NCBI GenBank assembly: GCA_039707465.1
Contig: CM077644.1
Coordinates: 201,769,962-201,833,961, forward strand
DNA: 64,000 nt
Reading direction: 5' to 3'
From: Rhabdophis nuchalis
Lineage: Eukaryota; Chordata; Lepidosauria; Squamata; Natricidae
Within the stretch, counting starts at the first letter, position 1. The number at the start of each line of letters is the position of its first letter. Below the pieces are notes generated by a model that worked only from the letters and a program-made list of their open reading frames with translations, had not been told where the DNA came from and did not search any database. Of this stretch, positions 10,580-22,909 are shown piece after piece. The translations under genes and the position numbers were made by a program.

Positions 10580-11340
10580 TCCAGTTTCTTGCTGGTTTGG
10601 CCTGGTATGTGAGAAGCCTCTCCTTCACTTCTAAAAAATGAAGCATCTTAGTACCTAAGCTGCACAGGACAATATTACTTTCCTCTCCTCTTAAAAACCA
10701 GATGTGAAGCCACGAGGTCCAGGTTTGACTCTGGTTAGTGTTTGGATGAGATAAACAATTATTTGACAATTCCAGATAAGTCATCTAGATGAAAGAGGGG
10801 GAAAATCCAGACAGGCATTTACATCTGGAAGTCTCTCCCGCTGAACTTGGTGCAGTTTATTTGAAAGCTTATATAGACATTCCTGAGTTCAATTACTGTC
10901 AGGAACAACAAAAGCAAAAAAATATGCTTAAAACTTAATTGAATTCACTCAAAGAAATACCAGGGCAATTACAAACAGGTATGGTATAATTACACTAGCT
11001 AAATGCAAGTTAAAAACATTTCAAGTGAAAAGAACTCTTATTAAAAAAAAAAGTGGCACAAAAATGGCATCAACATTATTTTCAAACAGTTTCCTTAGGA
11101 ATTATTGTCTAATCACAATATCTCTGCAAAAAGTAGCCACCTCAATTTTGAAAATAGTAGCTCATAAGGACTTGGAAAAGCAGACAAATTGTTATGAAAG
11201 CATATATTTTAATAGGTCCTTGAGAATTAGGACTCAGTCCTAGGCGCCTACACAGTTTGGCTTTCTGTACATTTCTGAAGTAAGCTCCCAATATTCTGGT
11301 TCACCATTATCCATACTGGTTGCATACAAAATATCTGTAG
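10580..11340. other. AT-rich interval, nothing recognised
   Basis: No repeat family, inverted repeat or coherent frame was seen. Confidence 0.5.
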
Positions 11341-11470
11341 CAGTGCTTCTCAACCATAAGCAACTTTAAGACATATGGATTTCAACTCCCAGAATTTTCC
11401 AGCTAGCATTGATGGCTGAGGAATTCTGGGAGTTGAACTTCAACATTGTAAACTTGCCAATATTGGGAAA
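11341..11470. mobile_element. Palindromic hAT-like short transposon (degraded)
   Basis: The element begins cagtgcttctcaacca and contains caactcccagaatt and later aattctgggagttgaa, the two arms of a foldback. It is the same family as the intact copy at 49291-49418. The right end (gggaaacag) has diverged and no duplication is left. Confidence 0.6.
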
Positions 11471-11715
11471 CAGTCTTATAAGTTATTTCCCACTATTATG
11501 AGCTTTTCTACATGACCTACATGAGCATAGGCATTGTTTCCATGATCACATTGAAATGACTTGCACGAATGACATCAGTCTTAGTTCACCTTCCTCACTA
11601 AGGCATCCTGCAATCCTGTTTTCTTGTTCTGCTTTTATATTTGTATCAGCACAAGACTGGATGTGTGGTTTCTCTCTTCAGTTTAACAATGTCTGTCCTC
11701 CTATTGCTTGCTGTT

Positions 11716-11738
11716 AAGATAATGATAATAATAATAAT

Positions 11739-11791
<53 letters not shown>
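11716..11791 (+). repeat. (AAT)n microsatellite at an L2 3' end
   Basis: About 25 AAT units adjoin the 3' end of a minus-strand L2 LINE. The array is best read as expansion of the LINE tail. Confidence 0.95.
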
Positions 11792-12264
11792 TTATTTTAT
11801 ATACTGCGTCCTCTCCCCAGGGGGACTCGGAGCGGTGCACAGGGAAAACATTAAAACACATAAAATATATACATAAATAGATACAATAAGTAAAAACAGA
11901 TTAAATCTAATTGTCCCTGCACTAAAATCCCCATTTTTAAAATTAACGTTCCCTAACCCCTAAGGTAGAGACTAACCTAGGCCGGCCAAGCAGAAAAAGT
12001 GTGTTTTTAATTTCTGACGGAAGGAGCGGAGGTCCGTAGTTGTTCTAATATCGGGGGGAAGGTCGTTCCAGAGGGCTGGGCCCGCCACAGAGAAGGCCTT
12101 TCCCCTGGGCGTCGCCCGCTGACAAAGTCTAGTGGACGGCACCCGGAGAAGTCCCTCTCTGTGGAGCGAATCGGCCGGGAGGATGTATGGGGCAGGATCC
12201 GATCCCGAGTTGCCACAACAGAGCAAATTCCCCTGTGGTTACTGGTTGTGCCCTCCTTGGTCAT
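11792..12264 (-). mobile_element. 5'-truncated L2-type LINE (subfamily A)
   Basis: The minus strand encodes the C-terminal end of ORF2 (11972-12226), including AFSVAGPALWNDLPPD and KLKTHFFCLAGLG before the stop, followed by the 3' UTR stem ctccccagggggactcgg. Only the end of the reverse-transcriptase ORF remains. The 5' break at about 12264 is the usual truncation of target-primed insertion. Identical ORF ends recur in several other copies in the window. Confidence 0.88.
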
Positions 12265-13844
12265 TTTAGAATATCTGTGCTAAGAGAGGAACATCTCCAC
12301 ATAAAACCTAGACTTTGTCTCTTGCTTTCCAGTATGGTGGGAATAGTAAATAAATTAAGGAAATATAAACATAAAAGTGATTAATTATATTGAAATAAGT
12401 TTCTATCTTCAAAAGAGGATTACATCTTTTGGCAGCTTCCTGTCATAGTGAAAAATTACAATGTTTCTTCCTTAACCATAGAATTGCTGTGTACCACACT
12501 TCCTTGCTTTTGACCATCGTAATTGATATAAGCTTGTGCCTGAGCTGTGGGGTCCAGACATGTTTCCATGATTAATATAAAAGAGATATTAAAGCCAAAT
12601 AATTCCTGCTTCACTTTGGTTAGATGCAATGTTAAGCATTTCTGACCCTAATCCCTTGTAGTTCCATATCCATCTACAAAAATTTGCAGATTGAGGAAAG
12701 GTAAAGAATACTTTGACGTTACTTCGTAATGTACCTCATCTGATTGTTGAACTTGTATACCCATTCCTATGAATGAATGTGATTTTTAAAATCCAAATTT
12801 GAGAGTTTCAGCTCCTAGTTCATATTCTTAAGTGCTAACCTATTATACGTTTAGAATACAGAGGAACCATGTAAATGAAAGAGAGAATTATTCTTGAAAC
12901 ACAAATTATTTTTCATGAGATTTTCTTTATTTGTGACATTTAATTTTAAACAATACATAACAGGTTTGACAGGCTCTGCTGCATTCCTAAGAGCTCATCA
13001 CACCGAACACTACTCTGCTGCAAGGTTGATAAGCAAAACAGAATAGAATCCTGGAAGGATCAAGATATTAGAACATATGCATTTCTTTATTAGGTGCAAG
13101 ATACAAACTCTGCCTAAAATGTATATTCCCACAATTCATCTCATTCCGGTGCCTTGTAATATTCTTGATTTTGAACATTTTGAAGAAGGTGACATGTTAA
13201 AATATTGCAGCTGAAGAAAGGGGAGAGGGCACAGGAGCCAATGGCAATTTTGCTGGCTTTAGTCATCATAAGTAGGTATATTCTTTGAAACATGAAACAC
13301 AGCTGTGTGAGAGGGAAGTTGGAACAGGTCTGTGTTGGAACCAAGAGACCAAAGTAAGCAGAAAAGTTTAGAAGTCAGAAATAGGACAAAACTACAAAGA
13401 CTATCAGCTATATAAATATCATCTTTTACTATTTTTCCTGTAGTGGAAGGCCATCTGGGATAGGTGGAAATAAAGCTAGACAGCCCATAACTTGGTTTTA
13501 TATGTTCCTTTATCTAACCATAGGAACACATAAATGACAATATGTATATAATGATACAAGCCCTGAGCCTTGATATTTGCGCCATGACATTTTGTGCAAG
13601 TTTGTATTGTAAGCAGTGAAAATGCATTGTGTTTCTGCAGTGTATGTATGGCCTCTCTTTGTTTACTTCCACTAAGGCTTATGCATGGTTCCAGTTTCTG
13701 ATTCAGGTAAATGTAAAGTACTTAGAAAACATTGCTATCTATTGGAACTTTTTCATGACTAAGGTAAAGATACAATTGTTTATAACAACAGTTTGCATAT
13801 ATAGTTCTATAATTGCTACGTCCTATATTTTTCTTGTGCAGCTT
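12265..13844. other. AT-rich interval, nothing recognised
   Basis: A 100-codon frame at 13629-13931 has no family resemblance and runs into repeat-derived sequence. Confidence 0.45.
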
Positions 13845-13990
13845 TTAAACGAAGAGCCACATTTCATAACATTTAGAAACAGAGGAGCCAAAACTGGGAA
13901 AAAAGTTGGCCATGCCCAACCGGTCATATAACCAAGTCATGCCCACAGAAGCAGTGGCAAAAAAATTAGATTTCACCACTGCATCAATAC
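13845..13990 (-). mobile_element. Fragment of a CAGTGGTGAAAT-type short DNA transposon
   Basis: On the minus strand the sequence reads gcagtggtgaaatctaattt and then ttctgtgggcatgacttgg. This resembles the ends of the short elements at 32577-32852 and 57946-58148. Only one end is present. Confidence 0.5.
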
Positions 13991-14208
13991 AGAGCTGATT
14001 ACAAAATTTGATGCATCTTCCTATTGTTTTTTTCTTTTTAAAGCGCTCCTACCTATTGATGTATCTTTTTCTGTTTTACGGACAAATATAGAATTCTTAA
14101 ATGGTTCCAGAATCATTTAAAGATTTAGATTACTGCCCCATGTGCTGCCATAAAATTACTGGCATGAAGAAAAGCAAATGCAGGTCATGACTGGGAAGCC
14201 CTTTATAG

Positions 14209-14577
14209 CTGTGATGATCAACCTATGGCATGTGTGCCAGAGATGGCATGCGGAACCCTCTCTATGGGTATGCCTACCATTGCCAGCTGCTCTTCTGGGT
14301 TCTGTTGCATGCATATATGCCAGACAGCTGGTCTAGTATGCGTGTGTGCACAGCCAGCTGCTCTCTTCTGGGTCCTATCACATGCATGCATGCCGGACTG
14401 CTGGTCCAGTGTGCATGCACACTGACCAGCTGCTCTCCTCCGGGTTCCATTGCGTGCAAATCTGGCCGGCATGAATGAGAGCAGCTGGTCCAGTGTGCAT
14501 GCATGCGACAGAACCCAGAAGTGCCACTGGCATGCTTCAGTTTTGGCACTCGGTGCCGAAAGGGTTAACCATCACTA
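14209..14577. mobile_element. hAT-like short transposon (GTGATGGCGAACCT family), copy 1
   Basis: The ends are ctgtgatgatcaacct and ggttaaccatcacta, degraded forms of a shared inverted repeat. Flanks are ctttatag (14201-14208) and ctatatag (14578-14585), 7 of 8 bases alike. The interior is a set of TGCATGC-rich repeats around cagctgctc. No transposase is encoded; the short frames are shadows. Confidence 0.75.
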
Positions 14578-14662
14578 CTATATAGTGTTAGCACAGGAGA
14601 ACATGCCATCCTTTCATAGGAAACTCCCACTTTGTGGACAATTAGTACTATACCGAGGTATA

Positions 14663-15014
14663 CAGACAGCCCCTAGATCAAGAACACTCACCTTGCAGAC
14701 AAATTGTACTTATGAATGGGCTGTCTATTGCTAGAAATGATGGACATTGTTCTCCTACCTCAAGCCAATAAACTGCTGAAGCTGCACAATGTTTTAATGA
14801 ATTATTGAAGCCGCACATGCTTAATATACAGCCTGTTTTCAGCAGTTCATAACAACATTATAGTTTCAGTGGTTCATCAAACTACAAAGGAGAATGATGC
14901 CATTTTTTTAGTTATAGGCAGTCCATGGATAAGTACAAGTTCCACCTTACATACATATTTGAGTTAAAGGCAGACTTAGAAACAAGAACTTGTTTTTAAC
15001 CTGGGGACAGCCTG
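14663..15014. mobile_element. Short DNA transposon with CAGRCNGYCCC ends
   Basis: The left end cagacagcccctagatcaag and the right end cttgtttttaacctggggac form a loose inverted repeat. The interior motif caaattgtacttatgaatgg is typical of this kind of foldback element in squamates. No target duplication was identified and the boundaries are approximate. Confidence 0.45.
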
Positions 15015-15749
15015 AAATATTGTAAGCAGCCTTGCAGTTCAATTCCAAAGAAACAATTACTCTCCCTATATTATTGTTGAGTTAATAAAATTGTTAATTA
15101 CAATACTTTCATATTAACAACTTCTCGTGACTTAGACGAGTTTATTCTGTTGCCACGCCACAACAACACCCCACAAATATTTTCTAAATAGCCATTTTCT
15201 GGGCTGTGGTTTCTGAAAGCTTTTATGGTATGTTGCACTAACCTCAATCACTTTTGCAGACTACAGCAGAATTGGGCAAGCTTTAGTAGCTGGAAGTCAC
15301 ATTTTAATGTATATTTGCAAGCCTGAATCCTGTGAGTAGAAGCATCTTCTCTAGCTGGGCAAAGTAAATTGTGGATTTTCCCCCCCAGGTTTTCTTTGTA
15401 GGCAGAGTAATAGTGTTTATTTTCTGTTTCAGGTTTATTTTAGGACCAATGTTCATGTACTTCCTGCCTCAAGGGTGGTAATTATGCTGCCAGTTTTCAG
15501 CAATTTCATTGCAGAACTTTAGTGGCACCATTGAAAGGGCTCCAACAGTTATATAAAAAAGAGGGGTTTAAGATCCCACTAACTCTGGGGTGCACTTGCT
15601 CATCATGGTGCTATAAGACGCTTTTTTATACGGTATGTTTTCAATATTTTTTTTTAAATTGACTGTTCCTTTGCTTTGTATCTTGCTGCTTAGAAACACT
15701 ATCATTCAATTGTCCAGTAGTATCCAAGGAAAAAAAGGAAACCTTGTTG
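15015..15749. other. Interval without recognised feature
   Basis: Non-coding single-copy-like sequence. The 8 bp ccttatga at its right edge are the target duplication of the next element. Confidence 0.5.
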
Positions 15750-15757
15750 CCTTATGA

Positions 15758-17538
15758 CAGGCATGTCCAAAGTCCGGCCCGGGGGCCATTTGCGGCCCGG
15801 GGGTCGGTTTAATACGGCCCTCCAACAGCCCTCCCTGCTCTGTGTAAATGTGGCCCTCCCTTCCTCCCTCTGTCTCTGGGGCTGTGTGGCTGGGAGGGAG
15901 GTGGACGGAGGTTACGGACACCTCCTCCCGCAGCGGGCGAGGGAGCAGACGGGGTGAGCACCCAAGGCTACCGTCATCTTAAGCACCACCGAGGCTGTCG
16001 CCCGGCAGGGGCGTCAGGCAGGGAAGCCAGTCGCGCCTCCATCGCTGCACGTTCTGGGGCTGCGAAGCTGGGAGAGAGGTGAACGCGCGGCCCCAGAACG
16101 TCCGCTTGGTGCCTGCCGGAGGGAGCTGCGATGGAGACGTGACCGGCTTCCCTGCCTGCATCAGGCAGGGAAGCCGGTTGCGTCTCCATCGCGTCTCCCT
16201 CCGGCGGGCACCACGGCTTACGTTCTGGGGCCGTGCGTTCACCTCCCTCCCAGCCACGCAGCCCCAGAACGTGCGCCTCCCGCCGCACAAGGTCACCCGG
16301 CAGGGGCATCAGGCAGGGAAGACGGACGCGTGGCCTCAGAACGTAAGCCGTGGTGCCTGCCGGAGGGAGCCGCGATGGAGACGCGACCGGCTTCCTTGCT
16401 TGACGCCCCTGCCAGGCGACAGCCTCGGTGGTGCTTAAGATGACGGTAGCCTTGGGTGCTCACCCCGCCTGCTCCCTCGCCCGCTGCGGGAAGAGGCGTC
16501 CGTAACCTCCGGCATACCGGCCCTTCTGCTGCTTCCTGGGGTGGGGGAGGGGAGGAGAGGGGAGACAGGGAGTGACTGACAGACACAGAGAGAGACAGAA
16601 GGGGAGGGAGGGAAAGACAGAGAGACAGACAGAGACAGAGAGAAAGAGGGAGGGAGAGAGATTGAGAGAGACACAGATAGAGAATGACACAGGGAGGGAT
16701 TGAATCGGAGACAGACGGGGGAAAGAGGGAGAGACAGACATACAGAGAGAGGGAGGGAGGGAGAGAATCAGAGAGAGTGACACACACAGAGACAGGGAGA
16801 GACAGAGAGAGGGAGGGAGAGACAGATAGATAGAGACTGATTAAGTGAGTGATAGACAGACAGACAGACACACACACAGAGTGACAGAGAGAAAGAGAGA
16901 AAGAGAAAGAAAGAGAGAAAGAAAGAAAGAAAGAGAAAGAGAAAGAAAGAGACAGAAAGAGAGACAGAAAGAGAAAAAGAGAGAGAGAAAGAAAGAGAGA
17001 GAAAAAGGGAAAGAAAGAAAGAGCGAAAGAGAGAGAGAGAGAAAGAAAGAGAGACAGAAAGAAAGAGAGAAAGAGAGAGAAATGGAGAGAGAGAGAGGAA
17101 GAAAGAGAGAGAGTGAGAGAGAAAGGGAGACAGAAAGAAAGAGAAAAAGAGAGAGAGAGAAAGAGAGAGAGAAATGGAGAGAGAGAGAGGGGAAGAAAGA
17201 GAGAGAGAGAGAGAAAGAAAGAGAGACAAAAAGAAAGAGAAAAAGAGAGAGAGAAAGAAAGAGAGAAAGAGAGAGAGAAATGGAGAGAGAGAGAGGAAGA
17301 AAGAGAGAGATAGGTAAGTTTTTTTTAAAATTTATTTCAATACATTGTGAAAACTCAACTGTCAGTTGATCTTAATGTTATGAAATGAAAAGTATGTCAT
17401 TTGCAATTAACTTGGCATAAAATAATTTATTTGCATTTAATTGTAATGGTTCAAAGAATGTTCGGAAAAATGTTCGGTCCTCCACCATGTTCACTTCATC
17501 CAATCTGGCCCTCTTTGAAAAAAGTTTGGACACCACTG
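15758..17538 (-). mobile_element. Non-autonomous hAT-type DNA transposon, copy 2 (inverted, 1.8 kb)
   Basis: It starts caggcatgtccaaagtc and ends gtttggacaccactg, the reverse orientation of the 2178-3709 copy. It is flanked by the perfect 8-bp duplication ccttatga (15750-15757 and 17539-17546). The architecture is the same: a gcggcccggggg-type end, a GC-rich block of inverted repeats (about 15930-16500), a purine-rich GA tract (about 16560-17310), and the end that contains aagtatgtcatttgcaatta. It is about 250 bp longer than copy 1, mainly in the GC-rich and GA parts. No transposase frame is present. Confidence 0.88.
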
Positions 17539-17546
17539 CCTTATGA

Positions 17547-18901
17547 CATTGCCAAAATGGGTTGCACAAATTGTAACTATATTGGTGGGACATAATCCAC
17601 AACATATCTGATAAGAATGCAGATAAATTGAAATGGTTTTGTGAGCCTTAAGAACCAGTGGACATTTCTTGATTTTTCAATAATGGGTGAATAGCAACAA
17701 AAATATTTTACTTGACTTTAGATGACATGAGAAATCAGACAAATATAAACTTATACATACAGTAAATGCATGGCATGATTAACTTTCCTTTTTAGTCTTG
17801 CCTCTGACTGTCACTTTGGAAACTTAGAATATCTTAACTTCTCTGTTAAGAAGAACAGGATTTCCAATTATTTTTCTCATGGCAGGGCTCGCACTAAACA
17901 TGGATCAATTAGTCTGCTGACATAAAAATAGGTGTGGTTGGAAAAGAACAAGATGAAAGCAATCAACTACATAGTCCAGGCCTAGCTATAGTATATGAAC
18001 ACTCATTTGCTGGTATCAGCTATTTCCAAATAGTGTATGTTAAATCATCCTTCTCTAAGCAAGTTTATCCAGATATGTGGGAATTACTACTCCCATAATT
18101 TCAACTATTTTTAAAAAGGATGAGACATCCTGGGTCAATCACTGTGTTCTCCAGCTAATTAAAAGAACAATTCAGCTAGTGCTTTGCCCTAAGCCATCAC
18201 TGGTCTTGAAGCAATAAACATTATTTCACTGACTCCATACAAAAAGAAAATAGTATGAATTGCTAGACAGGTTCCTCACCATTTCCTTACACGCATGCAT
18301 ATATCTGAGTGTAAATAAAAGAACATAACAGTCACAGGGACTATCAAGGGAACTGTTTGAACACAGTCATCTCTCCTTCTGCACTACTGGAAGCTGATGG
18401 TAATAAGCAGCCCCAGAATTTTATAAACAGCTAATTTTCCCAAAGTCTGTAACTATAGTTCCATATTGTCATTGGTGGATAGACTGGAAGAAAGCTGTAT
18501 TCTGAAAATGTCTACAGACAGCCTTCAGAATCAAGGTGTTGAGGCTCTTCAGGATAATGTGCTGCTGGTACAGTGTCTTCATGTTAATAAAGGTCTGGCA
18601 TAAGCTCTGCTCATTTTTTTAGAAAACAAAAGTAAATCAGCTCAGATCTGAATACCAGTAAAGATTGCACAACATTGCACAAGCCTGGAAGTAAATCTGA
18701 GCTGGTACAATAGCACAATATTTGAAATATATTTTTGAGGAAAAATAAAACATAGAAAAAAAGAATTTAAAAGATCATGCCAGATTTGCATATCCTGAAT
18801 ACAATGTATTTCATGTTTACTTGACTATGATTTACAAAATCTATCACAATTGGCTAAGCCACAAACTGAAGCATGGGTTAAAAAAAACAACAACCAATGA
18901 C
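17547..18901. other. AT-rich interval, nothing recognised
   Basis: No repeat family or plausible exon was recognised in about 1.35 kb. Confidence 0.5.
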
Positions 18902-18974
18902 TACTGTATTTTTTGGAGTATAAGATGCACCGGAGAGTAAGACACCCCCTGGTTTTGAAGAGACGTTTTTTTTA

Positions 18975-19156
18975 AAGTAGGTAGGTAGATAGAGAGATAG
19001 AGAGGGAGAGAAAGAGAGAAAAATACAGTAGCTAGGTAGGGAGAGAGAGAATAGTTAGGTAGGTAGGTAGAGGGATAGAGAGAGAGAGAGAAATACAGTA
19101 GGTAGGTAGGTAGAGAGAGAATGTGTAGTTAGGTAGGTAGGTAGATAGGTAGATAA

Positions 19157-19211
<55 letters not shown>

Positions 19212-19395
19212 TACCCTTAGATAGGTAAATTGGGAGAGAGAGAGAGTATAGATAGGTAGGTAGGTAGAAGGATAGAGAGAGAGAAAGAGAGAGAGAAATA
19301 CAGTAGATAGGTAGGGAGAGAGACAGTGGAGATAAGTAGGTAGGTAGAGGGATAGAGAGAGAGAAAGAGATAGAGAGAGAGAAATAAAGTAGATG
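18975..19395 (+). repeat. Compound TAGG/AGAG minisatellite
   Basis: Blocks of taggtaggtag and agagagag alternate with the recurring phrase aaatacagtaggtagg. The array resumes at 19901-20020 after the L2 insertion, so the array is older. Similar phrases occur at 28850-29035 inside a different kind of element. Confidence 0.9.
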
Positions 19396-19404
19396 TAATA
19401 AATA

Positions 19405-19900
19405 AAGGTGTTAGTTACCATCTTTAAAGCGCTCCATGGCACGGGACCTAGCTATCTGCGGGATCGCATTCTGCCTCATACATCCCTGCAATCGATTCGC
19501 TCCCACAGAGAGGGACTTCTCCGGGTGCCGTCCACCAGGCTGTGCCAGCGGGCAACGTCCAGGGGAAGGGCCTTCTCTGTGGCGGGCCCGACCCTCTGGA
19601 ACGACCTTCCCCCCTAAATCAGAACAACCACAGACCTTCGCTCCTTCCGACAGCTTTTAAAAACTCATTTCTTCCGTTTGGCTGGCCTAGGGTAATTTTA
19701 ATTAATTTATAGTGTTAAGGGGTTTTAGGGACAGTCTTTAGTTTTTATAGATGTTTTTAGCGCAGGATATGTTTAATTGTGATTTTAAATTTTGTACTCT
19801 GTTTGTGTCTATTGTTTTTAATTTTCCTGTGCCCCGCCTCGAGTCCCTTTGGGGAGAGAGAGCGGGTTATAAATAAAATTTATTATTATTATTATTATTA
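19405..19900 (+). mobile_element. 5'-truncated L2-type LINE inserted in the TAGG array
   Basis: The sequence starts in the last part of ORF2 (aaggtgttagttaccatctt), carries ctccatggcacgggacctag and gtggcgggcccgaccctctg, then the 3' UTR and stem gtccctttggggagagagag, and ends in (ATT)n. The reading frame is interrupted near the end (ccccctaaatc). It is a dead copy whose insertion split the host microsatellite. Confidence 0.85.
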
Positions 19901-20596
19901 GATAGGTAGGAAGAGGTTGATAGGTAGGTAGAGGGATAGAGAGAGAGAAATAGAGAGAGAGAGAGAGAAATACAGTAGATAGGTAGGTAGAGAGTGAGAG
20001 AGTAGGTAGGTAGGTAGATGTTTCCAGGTGTATTTATCCATGTGCTGGAGAAGGAAATCACAAATCTTTGTTTCTGCAGCCACAGTACTTGACCAACGTA
20101 ATTCTCAGCAATCACTATAACTAAACAGCTTTCCAAAAGAGAAAAAAAACCCTTTTTGCACTTTGCAAACCTCCCTAAAACGGCCTATTTTTCGCAAGAA
20201 TGGGCCCGTTTTTTTCCAAATAAAAGGCATGAATAACCTTGGGGGGGCTTGCAGAGTGCTCCTGGGGAGTTGGGGGGGGGCAAAATGAGGAAAAAACGGC
20301 CCGTTTCATTCTTGAAAATGGTCAAAGAATTGCATGCATAGCACTATGGGGGCTTACAGAGTGCTGCTGAGGGCTGGGGGGGGGGGCAAAAACCCTGTTT
20401 TTTGCTCATTTCTGCCCTCCCCAGCCCCCAGGAGCTCTCTGGAAGCCTCCATATGGGTATGCGCGCAGCCATTTTGGTGAAGGGGGCGGGGTTTCAAAAG
20501 GCAAAAAATGCTGTATTCGATGTATAAGACACATCCAGATTTTCAGCCTCTTTTTAGAGGAAAAAAGGTCCGTACTATACTCTGAAAAATACGGTA

Positions 20597-22659
20597 TATC
20601 ATAATCACGGTGGGTAGATAACTGTCTTTCTAATGCCATATCTTTTAGAAATTAGACTAGAAAAAGGCAGATATCAAGTACGTATGATACAAACATTTTA
20701 AAGATAAAATATACAACTAAAACTAGAACATTTTTGATGGCTTAATGGATAGTCAATTAGAAAAAAGGCAATAAAATTGTTTTTAGATGTGTTTATTGCA
20801 GTGAAACTGTATGCACAAAATTGTTCCCAATAGTTGTAACCATAGTTCTGCATTGTCTTTTGGTGCATGGACTGGAAAACAGAAGAAATCTTTTTCTAGG
20901 GACTAAAAAGAGAAAAAATGAACATGATTTATGGGTTTGGAGGGTAGCTTGAGGAAAGAAAGAAACGATGATGTAACAGAGTGTGATTAAAACATAAATG
21001 TATCTATAACTGCTGTCAAGGAGATTGAGATCTGCTTCTTTATACTGCTTCAATTTTCCTTTTTTTTCTTTTCTATTTCTTATGTCTTTTTCACTTTATT
21101 ATTTTTCTATGTTTCACTTTCTTTTTATTTGTCTTTTCACTTTCTTTTACATTTTCTTACTACTTTTTTATTATTTAATTCAAAATTTGTGCTGCTTTTT
21201 AATTCTGTTGAAAAACATCTTCAATAACCATTACAGTACTTGAATGATTTAATTTGAATTAATTAAGGCCTGTTTATTTTCTATGCTATTGTTTTTCATT
21301 CCTTTCCATATTCATTCCTATTTTGCTTGATGCAATATTGTTAGCAGTCATAGCAATGGGATTTTTTAAATACCTGTTTGATCACGTTTTCCACGTTTTC
21401 CTTTTACCAAAATGTTCTGCAGTCTATACACAAGCAGACATAATGAGAAGAAGCACTGAATAATATTTGAGACAGGTAAAAATTATAATCAACAGGAAGA
21501 TTTCACTTTGAAATTCAGAAGGGAGTTATACTGTATTTGACAAGTTAGCTGGGTGTTGCCCGTCTGAATTCCAAGGATTGTATAAGAAGGGAGTATCTTC
21601 ATCACCATGAAAGGAAACTTTTTTTTTAATTTACTAAAAGCTAACTGGCTTGAGATGAATTGTATTTACTTTAGCTAGAAACAAACACCTTTAGCTGTCT
21701 ACCACTTTTTAAAAAGTGGGACCTCAGTAGGATACTGAAATGAAAATATAATCAAAAAATGTTTGGAGTTTGATTATAAAGAAAACCATATAGTTAGGTC
21801 TGTTTCTACTTGATTTGTCTTGTTTGATAATATTGTATTAAGTCTCTCTCTTTTTTTCTGTTTTCTGATCCTCATTTAGCAATTGTATATTACTTAGACT
21901 GATTAGATTTATATCATCTCTGATGACTGTGATATGCAATATTGATTGATAGGTATTATTATTATAGTGGCTTCCTTGAAGTAGAAACAAACTATAAAGT
22001 TAATAAGTTCTGTTTATGCGTCCTGTAAATATAAATATGGGGATAAAATCATATCCTGGAAGTAAGGAAAGATATAAGGAGCTTGACATGTTGATATGTC
22101 AATAAAGGGCTAATGAATTGAGATCAATACAGCATGGATACTTGGAATGTAGACATCCCTGTTGCCAAGCATAGGCTTCAGAGTTTGAACATTACCTGAC
22201 AGAATCAATCTCAAACTGCATTAAGTGAGGGAAGTTGAATCTGAAGTAGTTGAACAGCCAAGTTGAGAAAGGGACGGATCAACCAGGAGCAAGAGGCTTT
22301 GAGTCAATAAGGAATTTTGAAGATGAAAAAGTGCTATTTTATCACCAGTTTGGCAGAAGGACTTCACCAGCTACCTCATGACATGCAGCTTGTCCTCTCA
22401 AATAGAGAATTGTTTCTTCATCTACTGCTGCTTTAATCTTTCTTTCCCATCCAGTGAAAGAGAGCAGATTTGGCAGACTGAATGAATGAATCTGTAGGTT
22501 GCTTCTAATTTTCTTTTGTCTTTCTGTCTAAACTGCACCAAGCTATTTACAATGGAGGGAACTTACTGCTTTTTGAATGTGCTATATCCATTAATATTAT
22601 GTGCTGGGCCAGGGAAGTTACAGGTTCCCTAAAGGGGCTTACCCCTTTATGGGGTAACA
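20597..22659. other. AT-rich interval with T-rich tract, nothing recognised
   Basis: A T-rich stretch at about 21050-21180 produces a phenylalanine/leucine-rich frame that is compositional. No other structure was found over 2 kb. Confidence 0.5.
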
Positions 22660-22661
22660 TA

Positions 22662-22907
22662 CCCTGTTTCCCTCAAAAATAAAATCTCCCTGGATAATAA
22701 GCCCAATTGAGCTTTTGAGCACATATGCTAAAATAAGCCCTCCCCCAAAATAAGCTCTCCCTGAAAACATTGCAACACAGCAGCAGCCATGAGGTGACCA
22801 CACTAGCTGTACCTCAAAATAATAAGACCTCCCCCAAAATAAGGCCAAGTGCTTATTTCAGGGATCAAAAGAAAATAAGACCCTGTCTTATTTTCAGGGA
22901 AACACAG
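22662..22907. mobile_element. Mariner-like short element (TTTCCCTGAAAATAAG family)
   Basis: The left end ccctgtttccctcaaaaata and the right end tattttcagggaaacacag are inverted repeats flanked by TA (22660-22661 and 22908-22909). The body repeats aaaataagcc/aaaataaga phrases in both orientations. It has no coding capacity. This pattern is typical of short Tc1/mariner derivatives. Confidence 0.75.
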
Positions 22908-22909
22908 TA

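Larger units (their letters stand above)
18904..20594. mobile_element. Mariner-like non-autonomous element with nested L2 and microsatellites
   Basis: The left end ctgtattttttggagtataa and the right end ctctgaaaaatacgg form an inverted repeat with TA on each side (18902-18903 and 20595-20596), as expected of Tc1/mariner-type elements. The subterminal motif gtataagacacatccagatt near the right end is shared with a fragment at 58270-58356. The interior has been expanded by AGAG/TAGG arrays and by an L2 insertion (19405-19900). No transposase frame was seen. Confidence 0.65.

Noticed and set aside
13629..13931. 100-codon plus-strand frame
   Set aside because: Runs into transposon-derived sequence; hydrophobic composition is due to AT-rich DNA.
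16293..17369. Long serine-rich and arginine/glutamate-rich frames
   Set aside because: Products of the GA tract in hAT copy 2; no start context or domain.
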